In this document: positions 42,324 to 55,334 of the stretch, piece by piece
How the letters are laid out: the number at the start of each line of letters is the position of its first letter
Position numbering within the stretch: the stretch's first letter is position 1
Assembly (NCBI RefSeq): GCF_004403515.1
Contig: NZ_SOHH01000064.1
Coordinates: forward strand, 71,989 to 135,988
DNA length: 64,000 nt
Source of the DNA: Cryobacterium fucosi
GTDB taxonomy: Bacteria; Actinomycetota; Actinomycetes; Actinomycetales; Microbacteriaceae
Reading direction: 5' to 3'
Translations under genes and position numbers: made by a program
The notes under the pieces: generated by a model
Told to the model about the DNA's origin: nothing
Seen by the model: only the letters and a program-made list of their open reading frames with translations
The model's database searches: none

Positions 42324-44239
42324 GCACGCGGCTTGAGAGACTGTTCAGCCGCACGCCCGGGCAGCGACGGTGGGCCTTCGGATCACTGCTGGCCGGCCTG
42401 ATCGTGGTGCCGCTCGCCGTCGCGGGCCTCTTCGCCGGCGCCCTTGCGAGCGCCGACCAGCGGGTCGATACCCTGCCGGCCCTCGTCGTCAACAACGACA
42501 CCTTCGTCACGACCACCCTGCCGGACGGCTCGGAACAGAAGGTGCTCGCCGGGCGCCAGCTCGTCACCGAACTGACCGGGCCGGCGACGGCCGGCTCCCC
42601 GTCCACCGGCTTCGCCTGGGCGATCTCCAATTCGGCGGATGCCGCGGCCGCGCTGGCCGCGGGCCAGGCCTACGCCGTGCTCACCATCCCGGCCGACTTC
42701 TCCGCCTCGGTCACCTCGCTCGGCGGGTCGACGCCCACCCGCGCCGACCTCGGCATCCGCACCGACGACGCCCACTCCTACCTGGCCGGGTCGGTCGCGC
42801 AATCGGTGGGCACCGCCATGACGGGCGTCTTCGGACGCGACATCACCGCGCAGTACCTCAGCGCCCTCTACTCGAACCTGTCCGGGTTGGGGGAATCCCT
42901 GACCCGTGCCTCCGACGGCGCGGCGCAGGTTTCCTCCGGGGTGACCGGCGTCGCCACCGGCCTCGACAGCCTGGCCTCCGGCACCGCCTCCGTGGCCTCC
43001 GGCGCCGCTTCCGCGGCATCGGGCGCAGCCGCGCTCTCCTCGGGGGTCGCGGGCTACACGGGCGGGGTGGACGCGTTGAGCTCCGGCCTGGCCGGCCTCG
43101 GCACGGGCGCGGCCGGGCTCAGCCGGCTCAGCGACGGCTGGGCGCAGTACGCCGGGGGAGTCGGCAGCGCGGCGGACGGTTTCGGTTCGCTGACCGCCGC
43201 ACTTCTCGCCAACCCGACGAATGCGCCGTACGCCCAGTCCCTGGCCGACTACCAGGCCGCTCTCGACACCCTTGCCGGGCAGGGAACCGCGCTCAGCGGC
43301 CAGACGACGACCGCGATCAGCGGCGTGCAGGGCGGAATCGCCCAGAGCGCCGCCGGGGCGTCCCGCCTGGCCGCCGGGTCGGCAGCGCTGCGCACGGGAG
43401 CGAGCGAGCTCCAGGCCGGGATCTCCGGGCTCTCCGACGCAGTCGCGGGGCTCTCCGGGGGAACCGCGGCCGCGGCATCCGGCGCCCACCAGCTCGAATC
43501 CGGCGCCGGCGAGCTGGCATCGGGACTCAAGGACGGCGCGGCCAGTGCCTCCAGGCTGGGCGAGACCGACCCGGAGCAGACCGCCGCCGTCGTGTCCGAA
43601 CCGGTCGTCATCGTCAGCAGCCGTGACAACCCGGTCGATTCGATCGGGCCGATCATCGGCATGGTATTCGTGCCGGTCGGGTTGTGGATCGGTGCGCTGG
43701 CGATCTTCCTGGTGCTGAGTCCGCTCTCCGCGACGGCCCTCGCCTCCACCGCCGGGACCGGCCGCCTGGTCGGGCGCGGCCTCGGCCGGGCCTTCCTGGT
43801 CGCGGCGGCCCAGGCCGTGGTCGTCGTCGCCCTGTTGCATAATTCGCTCGGTGTGTCCTGGCTGTTGCTGCCGTCGACCCTGGCCTTCGCGGTGTTCCTC
43901 GCATTCGTCTTCGTCGCCGTGCACCACTTCCTCGTCGCCGCCTTCGGCCGCGTCGGGATAGTCGTCTCCCTGGTGCTGCTCGCGCTGCAGATAACCGCGG
44001 CCGGCGGACTGTACCCGATCGAGCTGGTGGCGAAACCGTTCCAGTCGGTGAGCCCCTTCCTGCCGCTGACCTGGGCGGTCCGGGGAATGCAGGCCATCAC
44101 CGCCGGCGATGGCGGGAACGCGGCGGCCCCTGCCGCCTTCCTGGCCCTGTTCGCGCTGGCCGCGGTGCTCCTCTCGCTCTGGACCGTTGCCCGACGGCGC
44201 GGAGCGCGCTCGTTCGGGGTGGCCCTGACCCGCGGGTGA
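42320..44239 (+). CDS. YhgE/Pip-family ABC-2-type membrane protein
   Basis: A 639-residue protein. One N-terminal helix (LAGLIVVPLAVAGLFAGALA) leads into a large exported domain, then five to six C-terminal helices (from GPIIGMVFVPVGLWIGALAI). The exported middle is built of degenerate Ala/Gly/Ser repeats (e.g. ASGTASVASGAASAASGAAA) predicted to form a long coiled or helical stalk, as in phage infection protein. The ATG overlaps the MMPL stop (ATGA). Together with the MMPL protein and TetR it forms an envelope export unit of unknown cargo. Confidence 0.88.
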   Translation: MSTRLERLFSRTPGQRRWAFGSLLAGLIVVPLAVAGLFAGALASADQRVDTLPALVVNNDTFVTTTLPDGSEQKVLAGRQLVTELTGPATAGSPSTGFAWAISNSADAAAALAAGQAYAVLTIPADFSASVTSLGGSTPTRADLGIRTDDAHSYLAGSVAQSVGTAMTGVFGRDITAQYLSALYSNLSGLGESLTRASDGAAQVSSGVTGVATGLDSLASGTASVASGAASAASGAAALSSGVAGYTGGVDALSSGLAGLGTGAAGLSRLSDGWAQYAGGVGSAADGFGSLTAALLANPTNAPYAQSLADYQAALDTLAGQGTALSGQTTTAISGVQGGIAQSAAGASRLAAGSAALRTGASELQAGISGLSDAVAGLSGGTAAAASGAHQLESGAGELASGLKDGAASASRLGETDPEQTAAVVSEPVVIVSSRDNPVDSIGPIIGMVFVPVGLWIGALAIFLVLSPLSATALASTAGTGRLVGRGLGRAFLVAAAQAVVVVALLHNSLGVSWLLLPSTLAFAVFLAFVFVAVHHFLVAAFGRVGIVVSLVLLALQITAAGGLYPIELVAKPFQSVSPFLPLTWAVRGMQAITAGDGGNAAAPAAFLALFALAAVLLSLWTVARRRGARSFGVALTRG

Positions 44240-44249
44240 CCCTGGCCGA

Positions 44250-45107
44250 TCAGTGGCGGCGACCCGGAAACAGCGCCTCAAGCGCGCGGGTGGATCGAGG
44301 AGAGCGCCGCGGACGGGCCTGCATCGTGTGCAACCGGGCGAACGCGAGGGTCTCCACCAGCAGGGCCAGCCGTTCCTCCTCGGTCTTGCACTTGCGGGTG
44401 TTCACCTCGGCGACGATCTGGCCGTCCCAGCTCGCCTTGGCGAGCATCCCGAGGACCTCGGCGACAGGTTCGCTGCCGCGGCCGGGCAACAGGTGCTCGT
44501 CGAAGACCTTGCCCTCGTCCATGGAGCCGGAGCCGTCACAGAGATGAACGTGACGGAGCCGGTCCCCGAGCGAGGTGGCCATGGCCAGGCTGTCGTGCCC
44601 GCTCAGCGCGCAATGTGAGAAGTCCAGGGTGACCGCGTCGCAGTCCATCAGGGTCGGGTCCCAGCCGGGTGAGTACGCCTTCACGCTGCGACCGCCGAAC
44701 TTCCACGGAAACATGTTCTCGACGGCGATCGCGATCCGGGTCTGGGCGCTGATCTCGCGCACGATCGAGAGGAAGTCCACGGCGTACTCGGCCTGCCAGC
44801 GGAACGGCGGGTGCACGACGACGGTGGATGCCCCCACCGACCTGGCCAGTTCGGCCGAACGCTCGAGCTTGACCCGAGGGTCCCTGCCCCAGACGAAGTG
44901 TGTCAGCAAGAGCACCGGGGCGTGGACCGACAGGATCGGAAGGTGGTATTTCTCGGAGAGCGCTCGCAGCGCCGCGGCGTCCTGAGTGACCTCGTCGCGG
45001 GTGACCATGATCTCGATACCGTCGTACCCGGCCAGCTTCGCGAGGCGGAACGACTGTTCTGTGGGGAGAGGGTAGGCGCACGTCGTGCTCATGCCGATGC
45101 GGATCAT
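44250..45107 (-). CDS. Sugar phosphate isomerase/epimerase (xylose-isomerase-like TIM barrel)
   Basis: A 285-residue TIM-barrel protein. Strand-end residues visible are the opening IRIGMSTTCAYPLPTEQSFR, GYDGIEIMV, LSVHAPVLL, VVVHPPFRWQ, VENMFPW, LDFSHCALSG, HVHLCDGSG and IVAEVNTRKC. The His/Glu/Asp set fits a divalent metal site as in the AP endonuclease 2 family. ATG at 45107 is used; an ATG at 45092 is possible. The true substrate is unknown. Confidence 0.8.
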   Translation of the reverse strand: MIRIGMSTTCAYPLPTEQSFRLAKLAGYDGIEIMVTRDEVTQDAAALRALSEKYHLPILSVHAPVLLLTHFVWGRDPRVKLERSAELARSVGASTVVVHPPFRWQAEYAVDFLSIVREISAQTRIAIAVENMFPWKFGGRSVKAYSPGWDPTLMDCDAVTLDFSHCALSGHDSLAMATSLGDRLRHVHLCDGSGSMDEGKVFDEHLLPGRGSEPVAEVLGMLAKASWDGQIVAEVNTRKCKTEEERLALLVETLAFARLHTMQARPRRSPRSTRALEALFPGRRH

Positions 45108-45245
45108 TGGCGCCAGCATAGTGGTCGTTCCTTAACCGTTGGGGGGTCTCGCGACCATTGTCCCGGCCGGGTTTGTGGACCGGCTGATAACCTAGGAGTA
45201 GCAGCAAGGTGCTCGCGCGAGGCGCGCGCCGGAACGGAAGAGACC

Positions 45246-47495
45246 ATCTCGCCAGCAGCCGAGTCCCCGCAGTCCGCCGGTCCGAAGACCACCTATTCCC
45301 TGGTGGTGGTGTCGAACCGTTTGCCGGTTGATTTCGAGGTTGCCGAGGACGGCACGGAAAACTGGCGCACCTCGCCCGGCGGCCTGGTCACCGCCCTCGA
45401 GCCGCTGATGCGTGCCTCCGACGGTGCCTGGGTGGGCTGGCCGGGGGTTGCCGACCGTTCCTTCGCCCCGTTCGTCAACGACGGGATCTCGATCGTTCCG
45501 GTTCGCCTGAGCGGCGCGGAACTGGAGGACTACTACGAGGGGTTCTCCAACGACACGATCTGGCCGCTGTACCACGACGTGATCGCCCCGCCGAGCTTCC
45601 ACCGCGAGTGGTGGGAGGCCTACGTGCGGGTCAACCGGCGGTTTGCCGAGGAGGCCGCGGCCGCCGCGTCGACCGGCGCGACGGTCTGGGTGCACGACTA
45701 CCAGCTGCAGCTCGTGCCGCGGATGCTGCGCGAGGCCCGCCCCGACCTCGTGATCGGCTTCTTCAATCACATCCCGTTCCCGTCGTACGGGATCTATGCC
45801 CAGCTGCCGTGGCGCAAGCAGATCCTCGACGGCCTCCTCGGCGCCGACCTGATCGGCTTCCAGCGGGCAGCCGACGCCGGGAACTTCTCCTCGGCTGTGC
45901 GCCGCCTCTACGGCTACCCGACCCGCGGGGTCGCCATCGACGTGCCCGGTCACCACGGCGTGCATCGCCGCGTCATCGCCAGGCACTTCCCCATCTCCAT
46001 CGACGCCAGGTCATACGAGGAACTGGCCAGGCGACCCGACGTGCAGGAGCGGGCCCGACAGATCCGGCAGGATCTCGGCAACCCGAATACGATCCTGCTC
46101 GGCGTGGACCGCCTCGACTACACCAAGGGCATCGCGCACCGGATCAAGGCCTTCGGCGAGCTCCTCGAAGACGGCAGCGTGAGCGTGGAGGACGTGACCC
46201 TGGTGCAGGTCGCGAGCCCGTCCCGCGAGCGGGTCGGGCCCTACATCGCCCTCAGGGATGAGATCGAGCTCGCCGTCGGCCGTCTCAATGGCGACTATTC
46301 CACCATCAGCCACTCCGCCATCAGCTATCACCACCACGGCTACCCGCGCGAGGAGATGGTGGCCCTCTACCTTGCCGCCGACGTGATGCTCGTGACCGCG
46401 CTCCGTGACGGGATGAACCTCGTCGCCAAGGAGTACGTCGCCGTGCGGTTTGACCGCGACGGCGTGCTCGTGCTCAGCGAGTTCGCCGGCGCAGCGGACG
46501 AGCTCAAGCAGGCCGTCCTGATCAACCCGCACGACATCGACGGGCTCAAGGCGGCCATCCTTCGGGCCATCGCCATGCCCCGGCAGGAACGCCTGCGACG
46601 GATGCGCGCCCTTCGCCGCAAGGTCTTCGACAACGATGTGGCCGCCTGGTCCACCGCGTTCCTCCGCACCCTCACCGAAGGAGCCGCCGTGCGCCCCGGC
46701 ATCCCCGACGCCCTCGCCGCCGCCCTCAGGGACGTCACGAGCACCGGCACCCTGCTCGTCGCCCTCGACTTCGACGGAACGCTCGCCCCGCACGTGGACA
46801 ACCCGGAGGACGCCCGAGCCGTCGACGGCACGCGCGACGCCGTGCAGCGCCTGCTCGACCAGGACGGCGTGCGGGTCGCGTTCGTGTCGGGCAGGGCCCT
46901 GGTCAGTCTCCAGCACGTGTCGCAGCCGCAGAACGACGTGCTGCTGACCGGCTCGCACGGGATCGAGGTGCAGCTGGACACCCCGGAGATCGAGCTGGAC
47001 CTCGCCGCCGCCGAACTCGAGCAGCTGGACACCCTGGCCCAGGTGCTCGAACGCATCTCCGGTGGGGTGGCCGGCACCTGGATCGAGCGCAAACCGGCCG
47101 GGCTCGCCCTGCACACCCGGCTGGCCACCCCGCAGGCCGCCCAGTCGGCGCAGAAGGAGGCCCGCGAGCAGCTCAGTGTGCTGCTGCCGGGGCTAACCGT
47201 GCGCGAAGGCAAGAACGTGCTCGAATTCGCGGTGCGTTCCAGCACGAAGGGCGACGCCCTGGAGCGACTGCGCCTGCACACCGGTGCCGACCATGTCTTC
47301 TACGCCGGGGACGACCTGACCGACGAGGACGCCTTCGCGGTGCTGGGGAAGGGTGACCTCGGCCTGAAGATCGGCGCGGGCGCATCCCTCGCCGGCTACC
47401 GGGTTCGCGGCCCGGAGGAGGTGCCGCTGGTGCTGGGAATGATCGCCGATTTCCGCGACGCGGCCGCCGAGACGACCTCCCCGGCGGGAGTCTGA
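45246..47495 (+). CDS. otsA: Trehalose-6-phosphate synthase/phosphatase fusion (OtsA-OtsB)
   Basis: Bifunctional trehalose enzyme. The GT20 synthase part has VVVSNRLPVDFE, WVHDYQLQLVPRMLRE, GFFNHIPFPSYGIY, GVDRLDYTKGI and TALRDGMNLVAKEY. The phosphatase part begins after about residue 480 with LVALDFDGTLAP, LTGSHGIEVQ and FYAGDDLTDEDAF. There is no stop between them, but GAAGGAG at 46677-46683 followed by GTG at 46689 looks like an internal otsB start. At the expected N-terminus no ATG, GTG or TTG is in frame; ATC at 45246 stands three bases after GGAAGAG. The first usable in-frame codons are GTG at 45303-45311, which would clip the first beta strand. The start is uncertain. Confidence 0.85.
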   Translation: MSPAAESPQSAGPKTTYSLVVVSNRLPVDFEVAEDGTENWRTSPGGLVTALEPLMRASDGAWVGWPGVADRSFAPFVNDGISIVPVRLSGAELEDYYEGFSNDTIWPLYHDVIAPPSFHREWWEAYVRVNRRFAEEAAAAASTGATVWVHDYQLQLVPRMLREARPDLVIGFFNHIPFPSYGIYAQLPWRKQILDGLLGADLIGFQRAADAGNFSSAVRRLYGYPTRGVAIDVPGHHGVHRRVIARHFPISIDARSYEELARRPDVQERARQIRQDLGNPNTILLGVDRLDYTKGIAHRIKAFGELLEDGSVSVEDVTLVQVASPSRERVGPYIALRDEIELAVGRLNGDYSTISHSAISYHHHGYPREEMVALYLAADVMLVTALRDGMNLVAKEYVAVRFDRDGVLVLSEFAGAADELKQAVLINPHDIDGLKAAILRAIAMPRQERLRRMRALRRKVFDNDVAAWSTAFLRTLTEGAAVRPGIPDALAAALRDVTSTGTLLVALDFDGTLAPHVDNPEDARAVDGTRDAVQRLLDQDGVRVAFVSGRALVSLQHVSQPQNDVLLTGSHGIEVQLDTPEIELDLAAAELEQLDTLAQVLERISGGVAGTWIERKPAGLALHTRLATPQAAQSAQKEAREQLSVLLPGLTVREGKNVLEFAVRSSTKGDALERLRLHTGADHVFYAGDDLTDEDAFAVLGKGDLGLKIGAGASLAGYRVRGPEEVPLVLGMIADFRDAAAETTSPAGV

Positions 47496-47528
47496 GCGCT
47501 CGCCGACGTTCGGGGCCCGGCGACGTTC

Positions 47529-47534
47529 TAGACT
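47529..47534 (+). promoter_or_regulatory. Minus-10 hexamer of a probable leaderless ilvD transcript
   Basis: TAGACT ends six bases before the ilvD ATG at 47541, and no ribosome site precedes the ATG. This TAnnnT-N6/7-start pattern is typical of leaderless mRNAs in actinobacteria. Two CGACGTTC direct repeats (47506 and 47521 regions) lie just upstream. Confidence 0.55.
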
Positions 47535-47540
47535 CAGTGC

Positions 47541-49235
47541 ATGCCTGAGTATGATCTGAAACCGCGCAGCCGCGACGTCACCGACGGAATCGAAGCCACC
47601 ACCTCGCGGGGTATGCTTCGCGCGGTCGGAATGGGAGACGCCGACTGGGAAAAACCCCAGATCGGGATCGCCAGCTCCTGGAACGAGATCACCCCGTGCA
47701 ACCTGTCCCTGGACCGGCTTGCCCAGGCGGCCAAGGAGGGCGTGCACTCCGGCGGCGGCTACCCGCTGCAGTTCGGCACCATCTCCGTCTCCGACGGCAT
47801 CTCGATGGGTCATGAGGGCATGCACTTCTCCCTCGTCTCCCGCGAGGTCATCGCCGACTCCGTCGAGGTCGTCATGCAGGCCGAGCGCCTCGACGGCTCC
47901 GTCCTCCTCGCCGGCTGCGACAAGTCCCTGCCGGGGATGCTCATGGCCGCCGCCCGCCTCGACCTCGCCAGCGTGTTCCTCTATGCAGGTTCCATCGCAC
48001 CGGGCTGGGTCAAGCTCTCGGACGGCACCGAGAAGGACATCACCATCATCGACTCGTTCGAGGCCGTCGGAGCTGTCAAGGCCGGCCGGATGACCGAGGC
48101 GGACGCCAAGCGGATCGAATGCGCGTTCGCCCCCGGCGAGGGTGCCTGCGGCGGCATGTACACCGCCAACACGATGGCCAGCGTCGCGGAGGCCCTCGGC
48201 ATGAGCCTGCCCGGCTCGGCGTCGCCGGCCTCGGCCGACCGCCGCCGCGACTACTACGCGCACCGCTCCGGCGAGGCCGTCTTCAACCTGCTGCGCCTCG
48301 GCATCACGGCCAGGGACATCCTCACCCGCAAGGCCTTCGAGAACGCGATCGCGGTGGCCATGGCCTTCGGCGGATCGACGAACGTCGTGCTGCACCTGCT
48401 CGCCATCGCGCACGAGGCGGACGTCGACCTCAGCCTGGACGACTTCAACCGGATCGGCGACACCGTGCCGCACATCGGCGACCTCAAGCCGTTCGGCAAG
48501 TACGTCATGAACGACGTCGACCGCCAGGGTGGCGTGCCCGCCGTGATGAGGGCGCTGCTCGAAGCGGGCCTGATCCATGGCGACGCGCTCACCGTGACCG
48601 GCAAGACCGTCGCCGAGAACCTCGCGGAGATCGACCCGCCCGACCTCGACGGCGAGGTGTTGCGCACGCTTGACAACCCGATCCACGCCAGCGGCGGCAT
48701 CACCATCCTCAAGGGGTCGATGGCGCCGGAGGGGGCCGTCGTCAAGACCGCCGGCTTCGACAGCGATGTCTTCGTCGGCCCGGCCCGCGTGTTCGAACGG
48801 GAACGAGCCGCGATGGACGCGCTCACCGTCGGCGGGATCGAGAAGGGTGACGTCGTCATCATCCGCTACGAGGGTCCGAAGGGCGGCCCCGGCATGCGGG
48901 AGATGCTCTCGATCACCGCGGCCATCAAGGGCGCGGGGCTCGGCGCCGATGTACTACTGTTAACGGACGGCAGATTCTCAGGCGGCACAACCGGACTGTG
49001 CATCGGCCACATAGCACCCGAAGCGGTGGACGCAGGTCCGATCGCCTTCGTGCGCGATGGTGATCTCATCCGGGTCGATATCGCAGCTCGCACGCTCGAC
49101 CTACTGGTCGACCCTGAAGAGCTGGCTGCACGGCGCATCGGCTGGGCTCCACTCCCACCGCGCTACACCCGGGGAGTGCTCGCGAAATACTCGAAGCTCG
49201 TTCAGTCGGCGGCCGTCGGCGCCGTGACCGGCTAG
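47541..49235 (+). CDS. ilvD: Dihydroxy-acid dehydratase
   Basis: A 564-residue iron-sulfur enzyme that dehydrates dihydroxy acids to the keto acids of valine and isoleucine. Cluster ligands are in [19 protein letters not shown] and [20 protein letters not shown]; further landmarks are [34 protein letters not shown] and [20 protein letters not shown] at 47541 without a ribosome site. It opens ilvD-ilvB-ilvN-ilvC, the common branched-chain amino acid path. Confidence 0.97.
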   Translation: MPEYDLKPRSRDVTDGIEATTSRGMLRAVGMGDADWEKPQIGIASSWNEITPCNLSLDRLAQAAKEGVHSGGGYPLQFGTISVSDGISMGHEGMHFSLVSREVIADSVEVVMQAERLDGSVLLAGCDKSLPGMLMAAARLDLASVFLYAGSIAPGWVKLSDGTEKDITIIDSFEAVGAVKAGRMTEADAKRIECAFAPGEGACGGMYTANTMASVAEALGMSLPGSASPASADRRRDYYAHRSGEAVFNLLRLGITARDILTRKAFENAIAVAMAFGGSTNVVLHLLAIAHEADVDLSLDDFNRIGDTVPHIGDLKPFGKYVMNDVDRQGGVPAVMRALLEAGLIHGDALTVTGKTVAENLAEIDPPDLDGEVLRTLDNPIHASGGITILKGSMAPEGAVVKTAGFDSDVFVGPARVFERERAAMDALTVGGIEKGDVVIIRYEGPKGGPGMREMLSITAAIKGAGLGADVLLLTDGRFSGGTTGLCIGHIAPEAVDAGPIAFVRDGDLIRVDIAARTLDLLVDPEELAARRIGWAPLPPRYTRGVLAKYSKLVQSAAVGAVTG

Positions 49236-49273
49236 CGCTCACCATTCGTCATCGAACTCAAGGACTTGATCAC

Positions 49274-52832
<3,559 letters not shown>

Positions 52833-52896
52833 CGACACGCGGAAGCGGGCGGCGTCGACCGGAGCCGGTCGGCCCCGCCCGGGCGAGGCTGGAGCG

Positions 52897-53625
52897 ATGA
52901 CGAGGCCGCCGCCGCACGCGGTGCGCCGCCGCCTGGCGATGGCGGTACTGATCGGCGTCGTCGGATACGTCGTCGTGGACATCGTCCTGCAGGCGCTCCC
53001 GCCGCACTACAGCCCGATTCGCGAGGCCGAAAGCAAGCTGGCGGTGGGGCCGTTCGGCTGGATCATGAACCTGAACTTTCTCGGCCGGGCCGTGTTCACT
53101 TTCTGTGCGATCGGCGCCATCGGCCTGACCGGACCGGCCTCCCCGGCACGGCGCGCCGGGTTGCTGCTCCTGGCGATCGGGGGAGTGTCTTTGGGGATCC
53201 TGGCGTTCTTCCCGACGGATGTCGGCCCGACGGGCGTGAGCGCCACGGGCGTGAGCGCATCCGCCGAAAACGGGCTGCAGCCGGTGACGACGGCTGGCTT
53301 CGTGCACCTCGCCGTGGCGTCCCTCGGCTTCCTGGCCGCTCTCGCGGGGGAGTGCGTGCTCACGCGCTGGCTCAGGCACAGCCCGGAACTCGCTGCGGTC
53401 AGGGTTTCTGCGCTGGTCTTCGCAGGCCTCGCCGGGGGCGGACTGCTCGGGATCGTGGTGACGAGCGCCCTCGCGCCGGACTGGCTCGGCCTGGCCGAGC
53501 GACTCTGCCTGCTCGGCATCCTGGGCTGGGTCTTCGTCGTGTCCCTGGCGATTCGGCGCGTGGGGGAGCCGGGGCGGCCCGAACCCTGCGGTTGGCCGGA
53601 TGAAGCCGTGCGGAACAGCAGATGA
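52897..53625 (+). CDS. DUF998 family membrane protein
   Basis: A 242-residue membrane protein with about six helices. Family features are LIGVVGYVVVDIVLQALPP, YSPIREAESKLAVGPFGWIM with MNLNFLGRA, and the loop ILAFFPTDVGPTG before a repeated small-residue segment (VSATGVSASAENG). ATG at 52897 follows GGAG by two bases. The stop overlaps the next start by four bases, tying it to the phosphatase pair. Function unknown. Confidence 0.8.
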   Translation: MTRPPPHAVRRRLAMAVLIGVVGYVVVDIVLQALPPHYSPIREAESKLAVGPFGWIMNLNFLGRAVFTFCAIGAIGLTGPASPARRAGLLLLAIGGVSLGILAFFPTDVGPTGVSATGVSASAENGLQPVTTAGFVHLAVASLGFLAALAGECVLTRWLRHSPELAAVRVSALVFAGLAGGGLLGIVVTSALAPDWLGLAERLCLLGILGWVFVVSLAIRRVGEPGRPEPCGWPDEAVRNSR

Positions 53626-55334
53626 ACAAACGCCCGGGGCGGGCGGTCCCTCAGGTCAAGTCCCCCCAGACTGGGGGGATGCCCCCTCTCACCCGACGTA
53701 ATCTGCTGCGCTCTGCCGGTGTCTTCGCCCTCGCCGGCGCGGCAACAACGGTGGGCACGCTGCCCGCCCAGGCGGCCGTGCGAGCTCCTCTGGCCCCAAC
53801 CGGTTTCCTGCACGGCGTCGCATCTGGCGACCCGATGGGGGACAGCGTGCTGCTCTGGACCCGGGTCACTCCCGTCCCCGGGGCCACCCCGGGTTCCGGG
53901 GCCGGGGCCGACGTCACGGTGAAATGGGAGGTGGCGGAGGATTCCGGCTTCCTCCGGGTCGCTGCGCGCGGATCCGTCAAGACGGGGCCGGGGCGTGACC
54001 ACACGGTCAAGGTGATTGCCGGGGGACTGCGCGCCGGCACGAGCTACTGGTACCGGTTCAGTCTGGCCGGGGCGACATCCGTGACGGGCCGAACGCGCAC
54101 GGCGCCGGCGGCCGGTGCTCCCGTTGACCGGCTCCGCCTGGGGGTGGTCTCCTGCGCCAATCTGCAAGCCGGCTACTTCACCGCCTACCGCCACCTCGCC
54201 GACCGGGGCGACCTTGACGTCGTGCTGCACCTGGGCGATTACCTCTACGAATACGCGCCCGGCGAATACCAGGCCAGAGACGTCGTCGTGCGCCCGCACG
54301 ACCCGGCCGTCGAGATGACCACCCTCTCGCACTACCGCCGCCGTCACGCGCAATACAAGACCGACCTCGACCTGCAGGCGTTGCACGCGGCGGTTCCGTT
54401 CGTCGTGACCTGGGACGACCACGAATTCGCCAACGACGCGTGGTCGGGCGGCGCCGAAAACCACACCGAGGGGGCCGAAGGGACCTGGGCGGCGCGGCGC
54501 GCGGCATCCCAGCAGGCCTACGCCGAATGGATGCCCGTGCGCTTCGAACCGGGCGGCCACATTTACCGCCGCTTCGCCTTCGGGTCCCTCGCGAGCATTT
54601 CGATGCTCGACCTGCGCAGCTACCGCAGCCAGCAGGCGTCGAGCATCGTCGACCCGGCCATCGGGAGCCCGGCGCGCACTCTCACCGGCGAGGCGCAAAT
54701 GGACTGGCTCCTGGATGGTTTCTCCAGGGCCGATACCCAGTGGAAGCTCGTGGGCAACCCGGTGATGATCGCGCCCGTGCGGTTCCCCTCGACGCTCAGC
54801 AGCCAGGAGATCGGGGCGGTCGAGCAACTCCTCGGCACGACGACGATCGACGGCGTGCCCTACAACGTCGACCAGTGGGACGGCTACACGGCGGATCGCA
54901 GCCGGGTCATCAGTCATCTGCGGGACAACGCGATTTCGGATGCCGTCTTCCTCACCGGCGACATCCACTCGGCCTGGGCGTGCGACGTGCCGGCCGACCC
55001 GCTCACCTACCCCACGAACGGCGCCTCCGTCGCCACGGAACTGGTCTGCACCTCGGTGACCAGTGACAACCTCGACGACATCCTGCGAACCCCGCCGCGC
55101 ACGGCATCCGTCGCCGTCGAGGAGGCGTTCAAGGCCGCCAACCCGCACGTGAAATACCTCGACTTCGACTCGCACGGCTTCTCCGTGCTCGAGGTCACGC
55201 CCGGGGCGCTGCGCATGGACTGGTACGTGTTGTCGGATCGCACGAATCCCGCTTCGACGAGCACGCTGTCCACCTCGTGGCAGGTGACCGCGGGCAGCCG
55301 TGCGGTCAGCCGGGTGGGCGGGGGAGCACTGTGA
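53622..55334 (+). CDS. PhoD-type alkaline phosphatase/phosphodiesterase, Tat-exported
   Basis: A 570-residue secreted metallophosphatase. The twin-arginine signal LTRRNLLRSAGVFALAGAA precedes the PhoD N-terminal beta domain (FLHGVASGDPMGDSVLLWTR). The catalytic domain has LRLGVVSCANLQAGYFTAYR, VVLHLGDYLYEYAPGEY, FVVTWDDHEFANDAWSGGAE and FLTGDIHSAWACDVP, the metal ligands of the PhoD fold (Fe/Ca). The ATG overlaps the DUF998 stop; an internal ATG at 53679 just before the RR motif is an alternative. It likely releases phosphate from esters outside the cell. Confidence 0.92.
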   Translation: MNKRPGRAVPQVKSPQTGGMPPLTRRNLLRSAGVFALAGAATTVGTLPAQAAVRAPLAPTGFLHGVASGDPMGDSVLLWTRVTPVPGATPGSGAGADVTVKWEVAEDSGFLRVAARGSVKTGPGRDHTVKVIAGGLRAGTSYWYRFSLAGATSVTGRTRTAPAAGAPVDRLRLGVVSCANLQAGYFTAYRHLADRGDLDVVLHLGDYLYEYAPGEYQARDVVVRPHDPAVEMTTLSHYRRRHAQYKTDLDLQALHAAVPFVVTWDDHEFANDAWSGGAENHTEGAEGTWAARRAASQQAYAEWMPVRFEPGGHIYRRFAFGSLASISMLDLRSYRSQQASSIVDPAIGSPARTLTGEAQMDWLLDGFSRADTQWKLVGNPVMIAPVRFPSTLSSQEIGAVEQLLGTTTIDGVPYNVDQWDGYTADRSRVISHLRDNAISDAVFLTGDIHSAWACDVPADPLTYPTNGASVATELVCTSVTSDNLDDILRTPPRTASVAVEEAFKAANPHVKYLDFDSHGFSVLEVTPGALRMDWYVLSDRTNPASTSTLSTSWQVTAGSRAVSRVGGGAL

